A stretch of DNA of 12,878 bases, taken from contig CAMXNV010000042.1 in NCBI GenBank assembly GCA_947245315.1, positions 1 to 12,878 of the forward strand. The letters run 5' to 3'. Position 1 is the stretch's first letter, and every line of letters begins with the position of its first letter. A model generated the notes under the pieces. That model was not told where the DNA came from, ran no database searches, and saw only the letters and a program-made list of their open reading frames with translations. Below are positions 6,808 through 11,796 of this stretch, in pieces. The stretch comes from an uncultured Oscillibacter sp. (GTDB lineage: Bacteria; Bacillota; Clostridia; Oscillospirales; Oscillospiraceae). Both the position numbers and the translations under genes were made by a program.

Positions 6808-7598
6808 TGCTGGAAATTCAAGACCTCCGCGTGAAGTTCCACAACCGGGACCGGGAGGCCGTGGCCGGGGTGTCCCTCTCCATCCGGGAGGGGGAGGTGG
6901 TGGGCCTGGTGGGCGAGTCCGGGTCCGGCAAGACCGTCACCGCCATGAGCGTGGCGGGACTCCTGCCCCGGAAGCAGTGCGCCTACTCCGGGAAGATTCT
7001 CCTGGACGGCGCGGAGCTCCTCCACGCCCCCCGGGAGCAGCTCCGCAAGGTCCAGGGCCGGGAGATCGGCGTGGTCTTCCAGGAGCCCCAGAGCGCCCTG
7101 GATCCCCTGATGAAGGTGGGGCCCCAGGTGGAGGAGGTCCTCCGGGTCCACACGAGCCTGGGGCGGGAGGAGCGCCGCCGCCTGGCCCTGGAGGCCCTGG
7201 CCGCCGTGGAGCTGCCGGAGCCGGAAGTGGTGTACGGCAAGTACCCCCACCAGCTCTCCGGGGGCATGCTCCAGCGGGCCATGATCGCGGCGGCCATCAT
7301 CGCCAAGCCTAAGCTCCTCCTCCTGGACGAGCCCACCACGGCCCTGGACGTGACCATCCAGGCCCAGATTCTGGAGCTCCTCCGGAAGCTGAACCGGGAG
7401 TCCGGCGTGTCCATGCTCTTCATCTCCCACAACCTGAACGTGGTGCGGAAGCTCTGCGGCCGGGTGGCGGTGATGCAGCGGGGCCTGCTGGTAGAGGAGG
7501 GGGAGGCCCAGGAGGTCTTCCGCCATCCCAGGCACCCCTATACCCAGCGGCTTATCGCCGCCATTCCCACCAGGACCAGAAAGGGGGCGGAGCCATGA
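6807..7598 (+). CDS. ABC importer ATPase 1 (OppD/DppD/NikD type)
   Basis: A 263-residue ATP-binding subunit. Walker A GESGSGKT is at 36-43, the Q-loop Gln is at 92 (FQEPQSALDP), the signature LSGGMLQR is at 150-157 and Walker B LLLLDEP ends at Asp174-Glu175. The switch His is 208. Two details stand out. The signature carries Leu where Opp/Dpp ATPases usually have Arg, as also in E. coli NikD. The residue after the switch His is Asn209 rather than the usual Asp. The protein stops soon after the RHPYTQRLIAAIP motif and lacks the roughly 60-residue C-terminal oligopeptide-transporter extension of OppD/DppD, so it is close in size to NikD. The start ATG overlaps the permease stop (TGATG) with AAGGGGG upstream. 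Confidence 0.92.
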   Translation: MLEIQDLRVKFHNRDREAVAGVSLSIREGEVVGLVGESGSGKTVTAMSVAGLLPRKQCAYSGKILLDGAELLHAPREQLRKVQGREIGVVFQEPQSALDPLMKVGPQVEEVLRVHTSLGREERRRLALEALAAVELPEPEVVYGKYPHQLSGGMLQRAMIAAAIIAKPKLLLLDEPTTALDVTIQAQILELLRKLNRESGVSMLFISHNLNVVRKLCGRVAVMQRGLLVEEGEAQEVFRHPRHPYTQRLIAAIPTRTRKGAEP

Positions 7599-8332
7599 GC
7601 GGCGAGTTGGTTTTATCGCTCAGCCACGTCTTTAGCGGCTACTCTGACGGGGCCGGCCCCTGGGGCCGGAGGGAGCGCCAGGAGGTGCTCCACGACGTGA
7701 CCTTCGACGTGCGCCACGGGGAGATTCTGGGCCTGGTGGGGGAGTCGGGGACGGGGAAGTCTACCCTGGCCAAGACGATCCTGGGCATGGTGAAGCCGGA
7801 CCGGGGGACCGTCACCCACTACACGAAGCGGCCCCAGATGATCTTCCAGGACCCCTACAGCTCCCTGAATCCCTTCTACAGCGTGGAGTGGACCCTGGAG
7901 GAGCCCCTGCGGGTCTACGGGAAGTACGACAAGGCCGAGCGGAAGCGCCGGGTCCGGGAGATGCTGGAGCGGGTGGAGCTCCCCCCCGAGTGCCTGGGGG
8001 CCAAGCCCTCGGAGCTCTCCGGGGGCCAGCGCCAGCGGGTCAGCATCGCCGCGGCGCTGATACGGCGGCCCAGGTTCCTGATTGCCGACGAGCCGGTGTC
8101 CGCCCTGGACGTGACCATCCAGGCCCAGATTCTGGACCTGCTCCGCTCCCTCCGCCGGGAGCTGGATTTGAGCTATCTCTTTATCTCCCACGATCTGAAT
8201 GTGGTCTACCAGCTCTGTGACCGGGTGCTGGTGATGAAGAGCGGGCGCATTGTGGAGCAGGGCACGGTGGACGAGATTTTCGACCACCCGAAAGAGGACT
8301 ACACCAAGCAGCTTCTCGCTGCGGCGGAGTGA
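7595..8332 (+). CDS. ABC importer ATPase 2 (OppF/DppF/NikE type)
   Basis: A 245-residue partner ATPase that forms the heterodimer with ATPase 1. Walker A GESGTGKS is at 49-56, the Q-loop Gln is at 85 (FQDPYSSLNP), the signature LSGGQRQR is at 141-148, Walker B ends at Asp165-Glu166 and the switch His is 199 in the standard context ISHD. The stretch between Walker A and the Q-loop is compact. It lacks the usual segment with the RDL-like turn and R-rich helix (about 20 residues fewer than OppF), and there is no C-terminal extension beyond the HPKEDYTKQLL motif. The start ATG overlaps the ATPase 1 stop (ATGA). It is the last gene of the importer operon, and its TGA stop lies inside a perfect hairpin. 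Confidence 0.92.
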   Translation: MSGELVLSLSHVFSGYSDGAGPWGRRERQEVLHDVTFDVRHGEILGLVGESGTGKSTLAKTILGMVKPDRGTVTHYTKRPQMIFQDPYSSLNPFYSVEWTLEEPLRVYGKYDKAERKRRVREMLERVELPPECLGAKPSELSGGQRQRVSIAAALIRRPRFLIADEPVSALDVTIQAQILDLLRSLRRELDLSYLFISHDLNVVYQLCDRVLVMKSGRIVEQGTVDEIFDHPKEDYTKQLLAAAE

Positions 8333-8354
8333 CTTTTTTCGAGAAAAAAGTCAC
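8329..8354 (+). repeat. Perfect hairpin covering the importer operon's last stop codon
   Basis: GTGACTTTTTT (8329-8339) pairs perfectly with AAAAAAGTCAC (8344-8354) around a 4-nt loop CGAG. The TGA stop of ATPase 2 (8330-8332) is inside the left arm. No T-run follows on the plus strand (CAAAAAAGC instead), so this is not a classic intrinsic terminator. It could block 3'-to-5' decay of the operon mRNA or be a small dispersed repeat. It also makes GTG 8329 an unlikely start for the downstream gene. Confidence 0.65.
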
Positions 8355-8424
8355 CAAAAAAGCTTTAGCGCGCTCTGAGGGCCGGGTGATGGACCGGGGG
8401 GGAGCGACGGCGACGGAGATGGGT

Positions 8425-9519
8425 ATGCGACTGAGGGCTTTTTTTCAACGCTTTAGAAAACTGCATATCTGGCTGCTGGCGGACTGCGTTTTGCTGCTGG
8501 CGTTCTTTTCCCTGCGGGGGCAGAAGCCCCTGATGAACGCCGTTGCGGACCACTTGACGGGGCCCCTCCGGCGGGGGCTGGGCAGGGCCTGCTACCTGGT
8601 GCCCTTCTCCGTCATGGAGGTGGTGGAGGCGCTGGCGGTGCTCCTGGCTCTGGGGTATGTGGCCTGGAGTGTGGCCGCCGTTGCCCGGGCCAAGGGGAGC
8701 CGGGGGAGCCGGGCCTATGCCGCCCTCCTGGGAGCGGCCTGCGCCCTGCTGTCCGTCTGGGCGGGGTTCTGTCTCCTGTGGGGGGTGAACTACTGGACGG
8801 ACAGCTTTCAGGACAAGTCCGGCGTCTACGCCCAGCCCGTGGCCCTGGAGGACCTGGAGGCGGTGACAGCCTACTTTGCCGAACGGGTGGGCGAGACGGC
8901 GGGGGACGTAGCCCGGGACGAGCATGGGCTCTTCGCCGTCCCCCGGGAGGAGATTCTGGCGGACAGCGTCCGGGTTTACGACGGCGTTACTGAGATGTTT
9001 CCCTTCCTGGCCTTCGACGATCCCGGGGTGAAGCCCATGGCTTTCTCCCGGCTCATGAGCGCCCTGGATTTCACGGGGTTCTACAGCTCCTTTACCGGGG
9101 AGTCCAACGTCAACGTGGACAGTCCCGCCTGTATGCTGCCCTCCACCATCGCCCACGAGCTGGCCCACCAGCGAGGCTTCGCCTCGGAGCAGGAGTGCAA
9201 TTTCCTCTCCGTCCTGGCCTCCACCGCCAGCGGGAATCCGGCCTATGTGTACTCCGGCTGGCTGGTGGGCTATGTCTACCTGGGCAACGCCCTGTACTCC
9301 CAGGACCCCGAGGCCTATTGGGCCATCCGGGAGACCCTGCCGGAGGAGGCCCAGCTGGACCTGGCGTACAACAACGCCTACTGGGCCCAGTTCCAGGACA
9401 CGCCGGTCCAGAAGGCCAGCAATAAAGTTTACGACGGCCTTTTGAAGGGCTACGGCGACGAGAGGGGCATCCAGTCCTATGGGACCGTGGTGGATTTGCT
9501 GGTCGTCTATTACAAATAA
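8425..9519 (+). CDS. DUF3810 family membrane protein with HExxH motif
   Basis: About 364 residues from the preferred start. Three membrane helices (about 14-30, 62-87 and 97-119) are followed by a large soluble domain. That domain contains an HExxH zinc-metallopeptidase-like motif (His244-Glu-Leu-Ala-His248) in the context HELAHQRGFASEQECNF, where the downstream EQE offers a possible third ligand. This arrangement fits the DUF3810 family, which has no established substrate; proteolytic activity is inferred from the motif only. Start choice is uncertain. ATG 8425 has CGGAG at 8414-8418, six bases upstream. ATG 8389 has GAGGG at 8377-8381 and is possible, while GTG 8329 lies in a hairpin. The stop TAA is 12 nt before the SUKH gene, suggesting co-transcription. 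No clear promoter of its own was seen. Confidence 0.85.
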   Translation: MRLRAFFQRFRKLHIWLLADCVLLLAFFSLRGQKPLMNAVADHLTGPLRRGLGRACYLVPFSVMEVVEALAVLLALGYVAWSVAAVARAKGSRGSRAYAALLGAACALLSVWAGFCLLWGVNYWTDSFQDKSGVYAQPVALEDLEAVTAYFAERVGETAGDVARDEHGLFAVPREEILADSVRVYDGVTEMFPFLAFDDPGVKPMAFSRLMSALDFTGFYSSFTGESNVNVDSPACMLPSTIAHELAHQRGFASEQECNFLSVLASTASGNPAYVYSGWLVGYVYLGNALYSQDPEAYWAIRETLPEEAQLDLAYNNAYWAQFQDTPVQKASNKVYDGLLKGYGDERGIQSYGTVVDLLVVYYK

Positions 9520-9531
9520 GGGGGAACGGTT

Positions 9532-10062
9532 ATGCCTATCTACAAGAGCGAAGAGATGGACGAGGTCCTCGCCCGCGTCAGGGAGAAATTCGTCCGGCAG
9601 GGGATTCCCCTGGACCCCGTGTTGGCGGAGGCGGAGGTCCGGGCCTTTGAGGAGGCCTGGGGCGTCACCCTGCCGGAGGCCTACCGGAGGTATCTGCTGG
9701 AAGTGGGGAACGGCTTTGAATGGGAAAACGGCTATCCTTTCCTTGTCTTCCCGCCAGAGGAGGGGGCGGAGCGCCTTTCCGCGCCCTTCCCCTTTGAGGA
9801 GGCCTGGGTCTGGGAGGCCGAGGACGGCGAGCCGGACCCGGAGAAGTGGGAGGCCCTGAAGGACGGGAACCTGGAGCTCATCGACATAGGGTGCGGCCAG
9901 ACCTTCAACCTGATTGTCACGGGCTCCTGCCGGGGGGAGGTCTGGTGGTTCGCCGACGTGGGCATCCAGCCTTGCTGCCAGCGGCAGGACTTCCTCGGCT
10001 GGCTGGAGAAGTGGCTGGATGAGGGAGACGATGCGGACTACTTTGCGGAATATCCCGATTGA
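9532..10062 (+). CDS. SMI1/KNR4 (SUKH) domain protein
   Basis: A 176-residue soluble acidic protein. The SUKH fold is marked by an N-terminal helix pair ending in FEEAWGVTLPEAYRRYLLEVGNG (read as two pieces around residues 40-63), a central acidic helical region, and a strand region running from GNLELIDIGCGQTFNLIV to GEVWWFADVGIQPC. A C-terminal helix reads FLGWLEKWLDEG. SUKH proteins are often immunity proteins that neutralise polymorphic or contact-dependent toxins, but many are orphan. No toxin gene with LXG, WXG or Rhs features was seen nearby, so immunity is unproven. The ATG has AGGGGG about seven bases upstream and follows the DUF3810 stop closely. A strong terminator ends the unit. 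Confidence 0.88.
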   Translation: MPIYKSEEMDEVLARVREKFVRQGIPLDPVLAEAEVRAFEEAWGVTLPEAYRRYLLEVGNGFEWENGYPFLVFPPEEGAERLSAPFPFEEAWVWEAEDGEPDPEKWEALKDGNLELIDIGCGQTFNLIVTGSCRGEVWWFADVGIQPCCQRQDFLGWLEKWLDEGDDADYFAEYPD

Positions 10063-10064
10063 TG

Positions 10065-10104
10065 AAAAGAGGCGGCATGGCTCTTCACCATGCCGCCTCT
10101 TTTT
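10065..10104. terminator. Bidirectional intrinsic terminator
   Basis: GAGGCGGCATGG (10069-10080) and CCATGCCGCCTC (10088-10099) form a perfect 12-bp stem with a 7-nt loop. It is flanked by AAAA (10065-10068) on the left and TTTTT (10100-10104) on the right. It can therefore end both the rightward SUKH unit and the leftward HTH gene, whose stop lies at 10111. Confidence 0.92.
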
Positions 10105-10110
10105 GATTGG

Positions 10111-10392
10111 TTACCAGCCCTGCCCGGGGAGGGTGGCCCTGGCCTCCAGGGTCACCTCCCGGCGGGAGGGCTCCGGAGCCTGGGCGCCCAGGCGGTCCGC
10201 CAGCCGCTGAATGGCGGCGAGAATCCTCTGCCTGTCCTCCGGGAGGAGTTCCCGGCGCAGCCAGTTGGACAGGGTGCCGTGGGCGATGCCCAGCTCCTCG
10301 GCCACCCACCAGTAGCGCAGCCCCGCCCCCTCGATGGCCGCCCGGAGGTCCTGGTTCCGCAGGGGGCGCTTGATCGGTTTTCTCTCGTACAT
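10111..10392 (-). CDS. Small helix-turn-helix protein (XRE-like)
   Basis: A 93-residue basic protein. After a K/R-rich N-terminus, residues about 14-36 read as an HTH: LRAAIEGAGLRYWWVAEELG, then IAHGTLSNWLRREL. The C-terminal helix PEDRQRILAAIQRLADRL matches the pattern of short phage- and ICE-type regulators common in gut Firmicutes (helix, HTH, then PEE(K/R)..I..AI..LA). It probably binds DNA; the target is unknown. ATG 10392-10390 has AAGGAG nine bases upstream on the minus strand. It is separated from the ZIP gene by a terminator-like hairpin, so it likely has its own promoter, which was not identified. The tail (about residues 72-93) is low in recognisable features. Confidence 0.75.
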   Translation of the reverse strand: MYERKPIKRPLRNQDLRAAIEGAGLRYWWVAEELGIAHGTLSNWLRRELLPEDRQRILAAIQRLADRLGAQAPEPSRREVTLEARATLPGQGW

Positions 10393-10492
10393 GGAAGTTG
10401 TCTCCTTTCGTTATTGGGCGGCGCGAAGAACAGCGCCGTCAACAACGGGGCCCCCGGGGGGAAAGTTGCACGGGTTTGTGCGGCGGGGAGGG

Positions 10493-10526
10493 AAAAATTT
10501 TAGAGCCGCCTCTTTTAAGAGGCGGC
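10493..10526 (-). terminator. Probable terminator of the ZIP gene
   Basis: GCCGCCTCTT (10505-10514) and AAGAGGCGGC (10517-10526) form a perfect 10-bp stem with a 2-nt gap, so the real loop is a few bases larger. On the minus strand it is followed by TCTAAAATTTTT, an interrupted T-tract. It lies about 30 nt beyond the ZIP stop codon, in the right orientation. The rest of 10393-10504 holds only short G/C-rich stretches and a weak GGCGC/GCGCC pairing. Confidence 0.65.
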
Positions 10527-10554
10527 CCTGTTTGAAAAGGTGCCGGTGTAAAAG

Positions 10555-11271
10555 TCAGCCGTCGATCAGCATGCCCACCAGGATGCCCAGCACGGCGGCC
10601 AGGGCGGGGAGCTTGCTCTTCCAGAGCCCCGCCGCCTCGGGGAGAAGCTCCCCGAAGACCACGTAGAGCATGGCCCCGGCGGCGAAGCTCAGGGTCAGCG
10701 TCAGGGCCGTGGGGCCCAGGGTGCCCAGGCAGTAGCCCAGGGCGGCGCCCAGCACCGTGGGAGCCCCGGAGAGAGCCGCCAGCCCGGCGGCCCGCCAGCG
10801 GCGCTCGCCCCCGGCCACCATGGGGGCGGAGATGGCCATGCCCTCGGGGATGTTGTGGAGGCCGATGACGGCGGCCATGGTCCAGCCCTGGCGGACGGTG
10901 CCGCCGATGAAGGACGCGCCGATCACCATGCCCTCGGGCACGTTGTGCAGGGCGATGGCGGCGGCCATCACCAGGCCCGCCAGGACCAGCCCCCCGTTGG
11001 GGGCTCCCCGGTCCAGGAGGCTGTTGAGCCCCGCCGTGACGGCGCAGCCCAAAAAGACGCCGCAGGCCACCATATGCATGGCCCCGGGGGCGGCGGCCTC
11101 GGTCAGGAGGCCGAAGCAGGATACGGAGACCATCACGCCGGCGGCGAAGCTCAGCAGCAGGCTGGCCTCCCTGCCGGAGTCCCGGCGGAACAGGGTCGCC
11201 AAAGCGCCCCCCAGGCCGGTCCCGCCGATTCCGGCGGCGGCGGTGACCAGCATTGTTGCCCATACACCCAT
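10555..11271 (-). CDS. ZIP family divalent metal transporter
   Basis: A 238-residue, eight-helix-type membrane protein that imports zinc or other divalent metals. The two signature helices each contain HNxPEG: His109-Asn110...Pro112-Glu113-Gly114 and His139-Asn140...Pro142-Glu143-Gly144. Together these build the binuclear metal site of bacterial ZIPs. A later FGELLPEA (Glu208) is also typical of ZupT/GufA relatives. The His-rich cytoplasmic loop of many eukaryotic ZIPs is absent, and the linker at about 84-95 is short. Zinc, iron or manganese is possible; the sequence does not decide. ATG 11271-11269 has GGAGAGGA (plus strand 11281-11288) upstream. The gene is alone in its transcript and faces away from scfA. 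Confidence 0.9.
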   Translation of the reverse strand: MGVWATMLVTAAAGIGGTGLGGALATLFRRDSGREASLLLSFAAGVMVSVSCFGLLTEAAAPGAMHMVACGVFLGCAVTAGLNSLLDRGAPNGGLVLAGLVMAAAIALHNVPEGMVIGASFIGGTVRQGWTMAAVIGLHNIPEGMAISAPMVAGGERRWRAAGLAALSGAPTVLGAALGYCLGTLGPTALTLTLSFAAGAMLYVVFGELLPEAAGLWKSKLPALAAVLGILVGMLIDG

Positions 11272-11288
11272 GAAAATACGTCCTCTCC

Positions 11289-11318
11289 GCCCGGGGCGCT
11301 TCCTCCGCGCCGCCGGGC
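11289..11318 (-). promoter_or_regulatory. Hairpin in the ZIP 5' leader with a GGAGGA-bearing loop
   Basis: On the minus strand GCCCGGcGGCGC and GCGCCCCGGGC pair over 11 bp with one bulged base, closing a 7-nt loop (11300-11306) that reads GGAGGAA. The hairpin directly abuts the true ribosome binding site (11281-11288). It could hold the initiation region open or act as a switch. No known riboswitch was recognised. Confidence 0.45.
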
Positions 11319-11343
11319 CCTTAGTTTCTCAATCCGGAGAATC

Positions 11344-11372
11344 ATTATAGCACCCTATGAGCCGCCTGTCCA
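11344..11372 (-). promoter_or_regulatory. Promoter of the ZIP gene
   Basis: On the minus strand TGGACA (11367-11372), a 17-nt spacer and a perfect TATAAT (11344-11349) with an upstream TGC (extended -10) form a near-ideal sigma-A promoter. The transcript start would be near 11337, giving a leader of about 66 nt. Confidence 0.85.
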
Positions 11373-11391
11373 GAACATGCTTGCCCGGGGA

Positions 11392-11436
11392 GGCGGAAAT
11401 TTTACCCCCGGCGGCTTCTCCCAGGGGGAAATTCCC
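11392..11436. promoter_or_regulatory. Candidate operator repeats between divergent promoters
   Basis: GGCGGAAATT (11392-11401) and GGGGGAAATT (11424-11433) match at 9 of 10 positions and start 32 bp apart, about three helical turns. The second copy is part of the odd palindrome GGGAA-A-TTCCC (11426-11436) that directly abuts the scfA -35. The location suits a regulator acting on scfA, ZIP or both. This is inference from position and repetition only. Confidence 0.3.
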
Positions 11437-11465
11437 TTGACTTTCGGCCCTTTCTATGCTAAACT
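11437..11465 (+). promoter_or_regulatory. Promoter of scfA
   Basis: TTGACT (11437-11442), a 17-nt spacer and TAAACT (11460-11465) preceded by TGC (extended -10) make a good sigma-A promoter. The transcript would start near 11472, about 53 nt ahead of the scfA ATG. Confidence 0.75.
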
Positions 11466-11524
11466 TGCCAAGATAAAAGGTTCCCGCGAAAACAAAATCT
11501 AATTTCAGATGGGAGAAGTATCGT

Positions 11525-11665
11525 ATGAAGAGAATCCAGACCCTTGAGACCCGCAGCCTCTGCGAGAGCGCCAAAAAGGGCGGCTGCGGCGAGTGCCAGA
11601 CCTCCTGCCAGTCCGCCTGCAAGACCTCCTGCGGCGTGGCCAACCAGAAGTGCGAGAAGAAGTAA
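11525..11665 (+). CDS. scfA: SCIFF ranthipeptide precursor
   Basis: A 46-residue RiPP precursor of the SCIFF family (six cysteines in forty-five residues), substrate of the radical SAM enzyme encoded next door. The N-terminus MKRIQTLETRSL is the conserved recognition leader. A KKGG stretch precedes the Cys-rich core starting at Cys21, with CGECQTSCQSACKTSC matching the family almost residue for residue. Cysteines are at 21, 24, 28, 32, 36 and 43, plus an extra Cys13 in the leader. Position 37 is Gly, where the characterised C. thermocellum peptide (recalled from the literature) has the Thr that takes the thioether from Cys32. ATG 11525 has GGGAG at 11511-11515. A terminator follows 18 nt after the stop. 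The mature product's function is unsettled, though signalling roles have been proposed for ranthipeptides. The symbol follows the scfA/scfB naming of the family. Confidence 0.95.
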   Translation: MKRIQTLETRSLCESAKKGGCGECQTSCQSACKTSCGVANQKCEKK

Positions 11666-11680
11666 GGACATAAGCGAATG

Positions 11681-11709
11681 AAAACGCCGCCTCCAGGCGG
11701 CGTTTTTTT
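11681..11709 (+). terminator. Intrinsic terminator between scfA and scfB
   Basis: AACGCCGCC (11683-11691) and GGCGGCGTT (11696-11704) form a perfect 9-bp stem around TCCA, followed by seven T (11703-11709). Upstream AAAA may pair with the T-run. It should end most scfA transcripts and let only part continue into scfB, favouring excess precursor over enzyme. Confidence 0.9.
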
Positions 11710-11728
11710 CTCGGCGGCAAATTGAAAT

Positions 11729-11778
11729 GCAAGCGGGGAGCCGCGCGGGAGGACGAACCCGGCCCCTCCCCGCTTTGC
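11729..11778 (+). promoter_or_regulatory. Large hairpin ahead of scfB
   Basis: AAGCGGGGAG (11731-11740) pairs perfectly with CTCCCCGCTT (11766-11775). The stem is extended by GC/GC with one bulged T, and the loop is 25 nt, rich in G/C. It ends nine bases before the AGGAGG site of scfB (11787-11792). No T-run follows. It may mark a processed or stabilised 5' end for scfB mRNA. No clear promoter was found between the terminator and scfB. Confidence 0.5.
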
Positions 11779-11796
11779 CTTTGGCTAGGAGGTTCC

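Noticed and set aside
8329..8424. GTG 8329 as the start of the DUF3810 gene
   Set aside because: It overlaps the importer stop and lies in a perfect hairpin, and the extra residues are not hydrophobic or conserved-looking. ATG 8425 or 8389 is preferred.
10439..11263. 274-codon minus-strand frame overlapping the ZIP gene in another frame
   Set aside because: The translation is Arg/Gly/Pro-rich and low in complexity, while the overlapping frame has duplicated HNxPEG metal motifs and membrane helices.
11672..11796. A second peptide gene or promoter between scfA and scfB
   Set aside because: No start codon with a ribosome binding site opens a Cys-rich frame here, and no -35/-10 pair was found. 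The stretch is accounted for by a terminator and a hairpin.
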